The notes under the pieces are model-generated. The model was given only the letters and a program-made list of their open reading frames with translations. It searched no databases and was not told where the DNA came from. Below, piece by piece: positions 5,621 through 11,442 of a stretch of DNA of 11,442 bases. Numbering within the stretch: position 1 is the first letter of the stretch; each line of letters starts with the position of its first letter. This stretch comes from Collinsella sp. (lineage in GTDB: Bacteria > Actinomycetota > Coriobacteriia > Coriobacteriales > Coriobacteriaceae), in NCBI GenBank assembly GCA_018382125.1, contig JAGZQO010000044.1, positions 1 through 11,442 of the forward strand, in the 5' to 3' direction. The position numbers were made by a program, and so were the translations under genes.

Positions 5621-7903
5621 CTAGCGGCGCTTGCGGGTGGCCGTTGCCTTGCGGACGGACGTCTTCTTGGACGGGGCCTTTTTCTCTGCCGGAGCGGCGG
5701 GGGAGACCGGGGTCTCCTTGGCAGGCTCGGGCTTAGTCTCTGCCTTCGGTGCGGCCTTGACCTCAGCGGCCTTCGGCGCCGGCTTAGTCTTTACCTCGGC
5801 CTTGGGCTCCTCTTTGGCAGCAGCTGGCTTAGTCTCTGCCTTGGGAGTCGTGGTCTTTGCCGTGGTCTTCTTGGCCGTCGTCGTGCGCTTTCGCGTGGTG
5901 GTCTTGGCGGCGGGCTTGGTCTCGACGGTTACCTCCGCCTTGGACTCTGCAGGCGTCTCCTCGACCTTGGCTGCCGGCTTTGCGGCTGACTTGGTCGTGG
6001 CGGCCTTCGTGGTCGTCAACTTCGTTGCCGTGGTCTTCTTGGCTGCCGTTGTCTTCTTGGCAGCAGTCTTTGCCGGAGCCTTGGTGGCCGGCTTGGCCTT
6101 AGCGACCTCGGCCTTTACCTCGGGAGCAGCCTCGGCTTCGGCGGCCTTCTTGGCAGCGGCGGTCGTGCGCTTGCGCGTGGTCGTTGCCTTGGCAGCCGTT
6201 GTTTTAGTCGCGGCAGACTTGGTCGTCGTAACCTTCTTAGTGGTCGTCTTGCGGGTCGTGGTCTTCTTAGCTGCGGGCTTTGCAGCGGGCTTGACCTCAG
6301 CCTTTGCCTCAGGAGCAACCTCAGCCTTCACCTCAGGCTCGGCCTTTGCGGGCTCAGCTTCAACCGGCTTCTCCTCGGCCTTGGACTCCGGCTCAGCTGC
6401 AGCCTCAGGCTCGTCGACAACAGACGCCGGTCTCTCAATCTCCGGATGCATAAAGAAGTACAGGTCCAGATACTTATCGGCCGAGCGCGTCCAGCTAAAG
6501 TCCTGGCTCATGGCCTGCGTGACCAGCTGGTTCCAGGCATCGCGGTTGTCCCAGAACAAGCGTGCCGCGCGGAACACGGCATCGCCCATCTCGTCGCCGT
6601 TAAAGTTGGTAAACGAGAAGCCCGTGCCCTCGCCGGTAAACTCGTTGTACGGCTGCACGGTGTCCTTCAGGCCACCGGTCTCGCGCACGATGGGCAGGGT
6701 GCCGTAGCGCATGGCGATGATCTGCGACAGGCCGCAGGGCTCAAACTTCGAAGGCATCAGGAACATGTCGGCGGCGGCGTACATGCGCTGCGACAGCGCC
6801 GGGTCAAACTCGATGCGTGCGGCCATGGTGCCGGGGTACTTGTCCTGGAAGTAGCGCAGGCCGTCCTCGTAGTCGCGGTCGCCGGTGCCCAGCACCGCCA
6901 CCTGCACGCCGCCGGCCAAGATGCGGTCGAGCGCGTACATGACCAGGTCCATGCCCTTCTGGCGCGTCAGACGCGTGACCATCACCATGAGCGGGCGGTC
7001 GTCGCGAACCTCGAGCCCCAGCTCTTCCTGCAGCTTGGCCTTGCACACGGCCTTGCCGGAACGGTCGTCAACCGTGTAGTTGGCGGCAATGCGCTTGTCG
7101 GTTGCCGGGTCAAAGGCCGCCACGTCAATGCCGTTGAGGATGCCCTGCAGCGCATAGGAGCGCTCGCGCAGCACGCCGTCCAGGCCCTCGCCAAATTCGG
7201 GCGTCTGGATCTCGTTGGCATAGGTGGGGCTCACCGTAGTGATGGCGTCGGCATAGCGCAGCGCGCCCAGCATGTAGTTGATGCTGCAGGCGTCGCAACG
7301 CAGCTGCGAGGCGGCCGCCGGAATATGCGCCACGCCCAGGATGTCCTCCATCACGGTGTCGCTAAACTGGCCCTGGAACGCCACGTTATGGATCGAGAAC
7401 ACGGTCTTGACGCGGTCGTACAGCGGCAGGCCCTGGTAGAACTCGCGCAAAAACACGGGCGCCAGCGCCGTCTGCCAGTCGTTGCAGTGCAGAATGTCGC
7501 ACTCAAAGCCGGCCGGCAGGTGCTGCAGGCTTTCGGTGATGGCCTTGGAGAAGAACGCGAAGCGCTCACCGTCGTCAAAGAAGCCGTACGGATAGTCGCG
7601 CGCAAAGTAGCGCTCGTTATCGATGAACATATAGGTGACGCCGTCGTGCTCGAGCTTCTCGAGTCCGCAGTACTCATTGCGCCAGCCCAGACTCACGTAA
7701 AAGTCGGAGAAGTGCTCCATCTGCGCCTTGTACTCGTCTTTGATAGTGGCGTACTTGGGCACCATCACGATGACTTCGGCGCCAGCGCGCACAAGCGCCG
7801 CAGGCAGCGAGCCCGCCACGTCGCCCAGGCCACCGGTCTTCACAAACGGTGCGCACTCGGCCGAGGCAAACACGATTTGCATCTTCTTGCTGGAATCAGC
7901 CAT
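5621..7903 (-). CDS. glgA: Glycogen synthase GlgA (GT5) with a long Lys/Ala/Thr-rich C-terminal tail
   Basis: It transfers glucose from ADP-glucose to the non-reducing end of alpha-1,4-glucan in the cytosol. The product has 760 residues against the usual ~480. The GT5 catalytic part covers 1-487: KTGGLGDV (22-29, nucleotide-sugar binding), HCNDWQT (139-145), SIHNVAFQG (170-178), TVSPTYA (223-229), RLTRQKG (311-317), GTGD (339-342) and FEPCGLSQ (387-394, with the conserved Glu388). Residues about 490-760 are low-complexity sequence, acidic/proline-rich at first (497-540), then blocks of Lys/Thr/Ala ending in RKRR. The start at 7901-7903 (MADSSKK) is chosen because GGGAGA at 7908-7913 is an ideal ribosome binding site at 4 bases. 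The frame is open further up to an ATG at 7964-7966, but that extension would translate a stable hairpin and lacks family similarity. It follows glgD by 90 bases in the leftward glg cluster. The call as synthase is very secure; the role of the tail is unknown. Confidence 0.95.
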   Translation of the reverse strand: MADSSKKMQIVFASAECAPFVKTGGLGDVAGSLPAALVRAGAEVIVMVPKYATIKDEYKAQMEHFSDFYVSLGWRNEYCGLEKLEHDGVTYMFIDNERYFARDYPYGFFDDGERFAFFSKAITESLQHLPAGFECDILHCNDWQTALAPVFLREFYQGLPLYDRVKTVFSIHNVAFQGQFSDTVMEDILGVAHIPAAASQLRCDACSINYMLGALRYADAITTVSPTYANEIQTPEFGEGLDGVLRERSYALQGILNGIDVAAFDPATDKRIAANYTVDDRSGKAVCKAKLQEELGLEVRDDRPLMVMVTRLTRQKGMDLVMYALDRILAGGVQVAVLGTGDRDYEDGLRYFQDKYPGTMAARIEFDPALSQRMYAAADMFLMPSKFEPCGLSQIIAMRYGTLPIVRETGGLKDTVQPYNEFTGEGTGFSFTNFNGDEMGDAVFRAARLFWDNRDAWNQLVTQAMSQDFSWTRSADKYLDLYFFMHPEIERPASVVDEPEAAAEPESKAEEKPVEAEPAKAEPEVKAEVAPEAKAEVKPAAKPAAKKTTTRKTTTKKVTTTKSAATKTTAAKATTTRKRTTAAAKKAAEAEAAPEVKAEVAKAKPATKAPAKTAAKKTTAAKKTTATKLTTTKAATTKSAAKPAAKVEETPAESKAEVTVETKPAAKTTTRKRTTTAKKTTAKTTTPKAETKPAAAKEEPKAEVKTKPAPKAAEVKAAPKAETKPEPAKETPVSPAAPAEKKAPSKKTSVRKATATRKRR
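5624..6436 (-). repeat. Low-complexity coding repeat: histone H1-like tail of GlgA
   Basis: This part of glgA encodes residues 490-760. Motifs of the type AKKTT, KTTTRK and TTRKRTT recur irregularly; TTTRKRTT-like units occur at residues 575-581 and 669-676, and the DNA around 5880-5903 and 6163-6183 shares long near-identical stretches. Basic Lys/Arg/Thr blocks (about 543-586, 602-646, 664-688 and 741-760) alternate with Glu/Pro/Ala-rich segments (497-540, 587-600, 647-663, 689-740). Only this reading frame gives such a charged composition; the opposite strand frames are Gly/Leu/Val/Ala-rich artefacts of the same bias. The composition resembles histone H1-like tails and the C-terminal tails of actinobacterial HU proteins. 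Confidence 0.85.
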
Positions 7904-7926
7904 ATTGTCTCCCATGTTGCAATTCG

Positions 7927-7962
7927 AGAATAGCCGCCTGGCGCTAACCGGGCGGCTATTCT
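7927..7962. repeat. Stable hairpin in the glgD-glgA gap
   Basis: The arms agaatagccgcc (7927-7938) and ggcggctattct (7951-7962) are perfect 12-bp reverse complements; a T-G pair and two G-C pairs extend the stem to 15 bp with a 6-nt loop (cgctaa). It sits 31 bases after the glgD stop and 23 bases before the chosen glgA start. No U-run follows in the leftward transcript, so it is more likely an RNA-stabilising or processing hairpin, or a partial attenuator, than a full terminator. Confidence 0.65.
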
Positions 7963-7993
7963 GCATGTTACGAGCGATGTTGCGGTGCCAACG

Positions 7994-9121
7994 TTAACGT
8001 ACGATGGTGGTGTCGGAAGTTAACGGAGCCTTGCCCAGCACCAAGATGTTCTCGGGCGTGCCGCGAAGCTCGGTGTTGGTGGGAACCACGTTGTTCTTGT
8101 CCAGGATGGCGTTCTCAACGCGGGCGCCGCTCTTGATGATGCAGCTCTGGTTGATGATCGAGTTGGTCACCGAAGCGCCTTCCTCGACCACGACGCCGCG
8201 AGACAGGATCGAGTTGCGCACGGTGCCCTTGATGATGCAGCCGGCCGAGATGATCGAGTTGCACGCGTGGCTGCCAGTCGCGTAGCGCGAAGGCGGAACG
8301 TCGTGGGCCTTGGTCAGGATCGGGCGCTCGGGGTCGAAGAGCTGGTCGGCCACGGTCTGGTCGAGCAGGTCCATGCTGCGGCGATACAGCGACTTCTCGC
8401 TAAACACGCCCACGACCTCGCCCTTGTACTCGTAGCTGCACACGTCGATGTTGCCAAAGTCGCCCTGGAGTGCCTCGAGCAGGTCCAGATAGTCGGCGGC
8501 CTGGTAGTGGTCGATGATCTCGAGTAGCGTCTCGCGGTTGACGATGCAGCAGTCCATAGAGGCGTTGTCGCCGTACACGACGCCGGCGCTCACGCCCGTC
8601 AGACGGCCGTTCTCGTTGATCTGCAGCTTGGTCTCGTCATCGACGTTGCGCGTGGCCTTGCAGTACACCACGGTCATCTGGGCACCGGAGTTCTCGTGCG
8701 CGTCGATGATGGTGTTGAGGTCCATGTTAAAGATGATGTTGGTGCCCATCATCACAACATAGGGCTTGTCCGAGCGCTGGAACAGCGTCTTGTTGGAGAT
8801 AATGTCGCGCAGCAGGAAGCGCATGCCGCCCTTGGTGGTGCCATACGCGTTGCCGGGCACCATGAACAGGCCGCCCTTCTTGCGGTCCAGGCCCCAGTCC
8901 TTACCCGAGCCCACGTGGTCGATCAGCGAGCGGTAGTTGCCCGGCATGACGACGCCGACGGTCTTAATGCCGGCATTCATCATGTTGGACAGCGGAAAGT
9001 CGATCAGGCGGTAGCGGCCCAAAAACGGAACGGACGCGATGGGGCGGTCCTTGAGCAGCACGCTGCCGTAGGTCGAAGAGTAGTTAGCGGTGATATAACC
9101 GATGGCCTTGCGATTGATCAT
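7994..9121 (-). CDS. glgD: Glucose-1-phosphate adenylyltransferase-like regulatory subunit GlgD
   Basis: The product has 375 residues and is homologous along its whole length to GlgC: a nucleotidyltransferase fold (about 1-260) followed by a left-handed beta-helix of hexapeptide repeats (about 285-345). The key catalytic elements are missing. The GGxGxRL nucleotide loop of GlgC is replaced by ANYSSTYGSVL (12-22), the catalytic Asp of the SGDH motif by Thr/Asn in MGTNIIF (125-131), and the glucose-1-phosphate EKP motif by an unrelated stretch near 173-183. In Firmicutes, GlgD subunits of this kind are known to be inactive or weak alone and to modulate GlgC in a heteromer, so it is inferred to do the same here. 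The ATG at 9119-9121 is chosen because it lies 4 bases after the glgC stop, with GGAAGGGGG inside the glgC end as ribosome binding site; the frame is open upstream into glgC. The tight spacing predicts coupled translation and matched subunit amounts. Confidence 0.93.
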   Translation of the reverse strand: MINRKAIGYITANYSSTYGSVLLKDRPIASVPFLGRYRLIDFPLSNMMNAGIKTVGVVMPGNYRSLIDHVGSGKDWGLDRKKGGLFMVPGNAYGTTKGGMRFLLRDIISNKTLFQRSDKPYVVMMGTNIIFNMDLNTIIDAHENSGAQMTVVYCKATRNVDDETKLQINENGRLTGVSAGVVYGDNASMDCCIVNRETLLEIIDHYQAADYLDLLEALQGDFGNIDVCSYEYKGEVVGVFSEKSLYRRSMDLLDQTVADQLFDPERPILTKAHDVPPSRYATGSHACNSIISAGCIIKGTVRNSILSRGVVVEEGASVTNSIINQSCIIKSGARVENAILDKNNVVPTNTELRGTPENILVLGKAPLTSDTTIVR

Positions 9122-9125
9122 CGGA

Positions 9126-10274
9126 TCATTCCCCCTTCCCGATAACGACGTCATTTCCAACGACGGCCGTATCCTTGGTGGTATCGACAGAGCCGAGCTT
9201 CACGCCCTCTTCGACCGTGGAGTTCTCGCCCAAAATAGCGCGGCAGATGTGCGCACCGCTCTTAACGTGCGCACCCGGCAGCAGCACGGAGTCCTCGACC
9301 ACAGCGCGCTCCTCGATGATGACATCGGTCGAAAGGATCGAGTGGCGCGCGGTGCCGTAGATCTTGCAGCCGTTGGAGACCAGGCAGTCGTCCAGGCGGC
9401 CGTCCGGGCCAATGTAGTGCGGCGGACGCGTGGTGATGTTGGACATGATGGGGAAGTGCTTGTCGAACAGATCGAACTCGGGGTTATTGCCCAGCAGGTC
9501 CATCGAGGTCTCGTGGAAGCTGGCGATGGTGCCGACGTCCTTCCAAAAGCCGTGGAACTCGTAGCTGTACAGGCGCTTGCCCTCGCCGAGCAGCTTGGGG
9601 ATGATGTCCTTGCCAAAGTCGTGGCTCGAGCGCTGGTCCAGAGCATCCTCTTCGAGCGCCTCGATCAGCACGTCGGCCGAGAAGATGTAGATGCCCATGG
9701 ACGCGAGATTCGAATCGGGCTTATCGGGCTTCTCGGTGAACTTGGTGATGCGGCCGTCCTCGGGGTCGGTGGTCAGGATGCCAAAGCGGCTGGCCTCCTC
9801 CCACGGCACGGGCATAACGCTCACCGTGAGGTCGGCGTTGTTCTCAATGTGCGTCTTGAGCATCTTGCGGTAGTCCATGCGATACAGGTGATCGCCCGAA
9901 AGAATCAGGACGTACTTGGGGTCGTTGGCCTTGATGTAGTCGAGGTTCTGCGTAATGGCGTCGGCCGTGCCCGCATACCATGCGCCGCCGGTCTGCGTCT
10001 CGTACGGCGGCAGGATCGATACGCCGCCGTCACGGCTGTCCAGATCCCAGGCCTCGCCGGAGCCCACATAGGCATGCAGCAGGTAGGGACGGTACTGCGT
10101 CAGAACGCCCACCGTGTCGATGCCCGAGTTGGAGCAGTTGGACAGCGAAAAGTCGATAATGCGGAACTTGCCACCAAAGCTAACCGCCGGTTTAGCGATC
10201 TTTTGGGTGAGTGCCCCCAATCGGCTGCCCTGTCCTCCTGCGAGGAGCATCGCGATGCATTCTTTCTTACTCAT
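9126..10274 (-). CDS. glgC: Glucose-1-phosphate adenylyltransferase (ADP-glucose pyrophosphorylase) GlgC
   Basis: It makes ADP-glucose from ATP and glucose-1-phosphate, the committed step of bacterial glycogen synthesis. The product has 382 residues, a normal length for the GlgC type that pairs with GlgD. Motifs: GGQGSRL (13-19) for the nucleotide loop, AKPAV (27-31), SGDHLYRMDY (126-135) with the metal-binding catalytic Asp128, FTEKP (179-183) with Lys182 contacting glucose-1-phosphate, and a C-terminal left-handed beta-helix from about 285. All catalytic residues are present, in contrast to its neighbour GlgD. The start ATG at 10272-10274 has an excellent ribosome binding site AAGGAG (10281-10286) at 7 bases. 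It follows glgP by 108 bases that contain a GC-rich hairpin, and is coupled to glgD downstream by a 4-base gap. The name of the enzyme is secure; allosteric effectors cannot be read from the sequence. Confidence 0.96.
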   Translation of the reverse strand: MSKKECIAMLLAGGQGSRLGALTQKIAKPAVSFGGKFRIIDFSLSNCSNSGIDTVGVLTQYRPYLLHAYVGSGEAWDLDSRDGGVSILPPYETQTGGAWYAGTADAITQNLDYIKANDPKYVLILSGDHLYRMDYRKMLKTHIENNADLTVSVMPVPWEEASRFGILTTDPEDGRITKFTEKPDKPDSNLASMGIYIFSADVLIEALEEDALDQRSSHDFGKDIIPKLLGEGKRLYSYEFHGFWKDVGTIASFHETSMDLLGNNPEFDLFDKHFPIMSNITTRPPHYIGPDGRLDDCLVSNGCKIYGTARHSILSTDVIIEERAVVEDSVLLPGAHVKSGAHICRAILGENSTVEEGVKLGSVDTTKDTAVVGNDVVIGKGE

Positions 10275-10314
10275 CGATTTCTCCTTCTGTCATCGATGTT
10301 CCTAAACCCATTAG

Positions 10315-10345
10315 CGACGGGCGCGGCGCAACGTCACGCCCGTCG
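10315..10345. repeat. GC-rich hairpin in the glgP-glgC gap
   Basis: The arms cgacgggcg (10315-10323) and cgcccgtcg (10337-10345) are perfect 9-bp reverse complements with a 13-nt loop. In the leftward transcript the sequence after it (CUAAUGGG) is not U-rich, so it is unlikely to be a full intrinsic terminator. A second small hairpin with arms atgcc/ggcat lies just upstream in the transcript at about 10350-10364. Together they may protect the glgP end or adjust expression between glgP and glgC. I see no convincing promoter in this gap. Confidence 0.5.
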
Positions 10346-10382
10346 AGTAATGCCGTGCTGGCATAGGGGAGCTCGCGCGCCT

Positions 10383-11442
10383 TTACGCGTGCCAGATCTC
10401 GTCGCGGTACTCGCGAATGGTGCGGTCGCTCGAGAACCAGCCGCTAGAGGCGGTGTTGAGCAGGGCCTTGCGGTTCCAGGTCTCCTGGTCGCCATAGCTG
10501 CCCGTGAGTTTCTCCCACGCATCCACGTAGCTGCGGAAGTCTGCCATGACCAGGTCGGGGTCGTTGTTGTTCATGAGCTCGTTGTAGATGCTCTCGAAGT
10601 TGCCCGAAAGGCCGGCAAACGTGTTGTCCTTGAGCTCGTCCATCACGCGGCCCAGGCGCTCGCGGTCGCCGTTGAGGGTATCCCACGCAAAGTAGCTGTT
10701 CGACGCCCAGAGCTGCTCGACCTCGGGGGCGGTCAGACCAAAGATGGCCTCGTTCTCGCGACCGGCCAGGTCGGCGATCTCGATGTTGGCGCCGTCGAGG
10801 GTGCCCAGCGTAATGGCGCCGTTCATCATGAGCTTCATGTTGGACGTGCCCGAGGCCTCCTTGCCGGCCGTGGAGATCTGCTCCGAGATCTCGGCGGCGG
10901 GGTAGATGAGCTGGGCGTTGCTCACGCGGAAGTTGGGGATAAAGCAGGCCTTCATGACCTCGTTGACGCGCGGGTCGTTGTTGATGACGTCGGCCACGGA
11001 GTTAATAAGGCGGATGGTCTCCTTGGCAAAGGTGTAGCTCGAGGCAGCCTTGCCGCTAAAGATGAAGGTCGTCGGCGTTACGTGGAAGTTGGGATCGGCG
11101 ATGCGACGGTTGTAGATGTCCATCACCTTCATGATGTTCATGAGCTGGCGCTTGTAGGCGTGGAAGCGCTTTACCTGAACATCGAAGACGGTGTTGGGGT
11201 CAATGACCAGACCGGTCTCGGCCTTAACGTAGGCGGCAAGACGCTCCTTGTTTGCGCGCTTGGAGGCACCCACGGCCTTCAGGAACTCGGTATCGTTCTG
11301 GAACTCTTTGAGTTTCTCCAGCTCAAAGGCGTTCTTCAGCCAGCCGTCGCCAATGGCCTCGGTCACGAGCTTGGCGTAGGTGGGGTTGGCCTCGGCAAAG
11401 AAGCGACGGTGCGAGATGCCGTTGGTCTTGTTGTTGAACTTC
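10383..11442 (-). CDS. glgP: Glycogen/maltodextrin phosphorylase GlgP, C-terminal part (5' end outside window)
   Basis: It removes glucose-1-phosphate from non-reducing ends of alpha-1,4-glucan by phosphorolysis, using pyridoxal phosphate, in the cytosol. The visible 352 residues are the C-terminal 40-50% of a protein that is usually 750-830 residues. The frame stays open to the right edge, where the translation reads KFNNKTNGISHRRFF, a conserved GT35 segment; the in-frame GTG at 11364-11366 is an internal valine codon, not a start. Further signs are VQVKRFHAYKRQ, then the cofactor segment EASGTSNMK, whose lysine (codon 10833-10835) is the predicted pyridoxal phosphate attachment site, then GTLDGANIEI. 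The end, EYRDEIWHA, is typical of the family. It is the first visible gene of the leftward glycogen cluster, 108 bases before glgC. The missing N-terminal half holds the allosteric region, so its regulation cannot be judged. Confidence 0.95.
   Translation of the reverse strand, partial: KFNNKTNGISHRRFFAEANPTYAKLVTEAIGDGWLKNAFELEKLKEFQNDTEFLKAVGASKRANKERLAAYVKAETGLVIDPNTVFDVQVKRFHAYKRQLMNIMKVMDIYNRRIADPNFHVTPTTFIFSGKAASSYTFAKETIRLINSVADVINNDPRVNEVMKACFIPNFRVSNAQLIYPAAEISEQISTAGKEASGTSNMKLMMNGAITLGTLDGANIEIADLAGRENEAIFGLTAPEVEQLWASNSYFAWDTLNGDRERLGRVMDELKDNTFAGLSGNFESIYNELMNNNDPDLVMADFRSYVDAWEKLTGSYGDQETWNRKALLNTASSGWFSSDRTIREYRDEIWHA

Noticed and set aside
5880..6190. Repeated GC-rich blocks that could suggest a CRISPR or tandem array
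   Set aside because: The units are irregular, in frame and encode the low-complexity tail; there are no constant repeats with unique spacers.
5631..6707. A 358-codon plus-strand frame opposite the GlgA tail, rich in Ala/Val and hydrophobic enough to suggest a membrane protein
   Set aside because: It is the complement of Lys/Thr/Ala codons and produces Val/Ala/Phe-rich sequence by composition alone; it runs on across the conserved GT5 domain.
6446..7933. A 495-codon open frame on the plus strand opposite glgA
   Set aside because: It is the antisense shadow of a GC-rich gene with conserved GT5 motifs; its translation is Val/Ala/His/Arg-rich and resembles no family.
7904..7966. N-terminal extension of GlgA from the ATG at 7964-7966
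   Set aside because: It would translate through a hairpin, lacks a good ribosome binding site and is not similar to GlgA N-termini; the ATG at 7903 has GGGAGA ideally spaced.
7979..7987. gttgcggtg, matching the arm of the 1626-1692 inverted repeat
   Set aside because: It matches only 9 bases with no partner arm nearby; this length is expected by chance and is not a second copy.
9122..9160. N-terminal extension of GlgD into the end of glgC
   Set aside because: The ATG at 9121 starts right where homology to GlgC-type proteins begins and has a strong purine-rich site upstream; the longer version adds 13 unrelated residues overlapping glgC.
11364..11366. GTG as the start of a short phosphorylase
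   Set aside because: The frame continues to the right edge with conserved GT35 residues (KTNGISHRR), so this is an internal valine codon of a longer glgP.

Overview
The window looks like chromosomal DNA of a high-GC gut actinobacterium of the class Coriobacteriia, most likely Collinsella or a close relative. This is an inference from the GC-rich coding sequence, the style of the protein sequences and the glycogen gene set; no 16S or other marker gene is present. The genes are long, intact and tightly packed, with no insertion sequence, phage gene, tRNA, rRNA or CRISPR array that I can see.

Layout. On the plus strand, positions 1-1619 hold the end of methionyl-tRNA formyltransferase (fmt) and the 16S rRNA m5C967 methyltransferase gene rsmB, joined by an ATGA overlap. 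A short convergent gap (1620-1780) carries three successive inverted repeats. Everything after that is on the minus strand. In transcription order, from the right edge leftwards, it reads: glycogen phosphorylase glgP (5' end outside the window), ADP-glucose pyrophosphorylase glgC, its degenerate partner subunit glgD, glycogen synthase glgA with a very unusual tail, a fused GH13 amylase/GH77 4-alpha-glucanotransferase, and a small FmdB-type zinc ribbon protein.

How the genes work together. GlgC, probably in complex with GlgD, makes ADP-glucose. GlgA polymerises it into alpha-1,4-glucan. GlgP removes glucose-1-phosphate from chain ends. The GH13-GH77 fusion probably cuts glucan or maltodextrin and reshuffles the short chains so that they can be used again. 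The window therefore carries both synthesis and breakdown of cytosolic glycogen, but no branching enzyme (glgB) and no glgX; these must lie elsewhere or be absent. The glgC-glgD pair resembles the arrangement known from Firmicutes rather than that of classical actinobacteria.

The most unusual item is GlgA. A complete synthase of about 487 residues is followed by about 271 residues of Lys/Ala/Thr/Pro/Glu-rich low-complexity sequence resembling the tails of histone H1-like proteins. Other points of note are the loss of catalytic motifs in GlgD, the fused amylase/glucanotransferase, a long near-perfect inverted repeat after rsmB, and stable hairpins in most of the intercistronic gaps.
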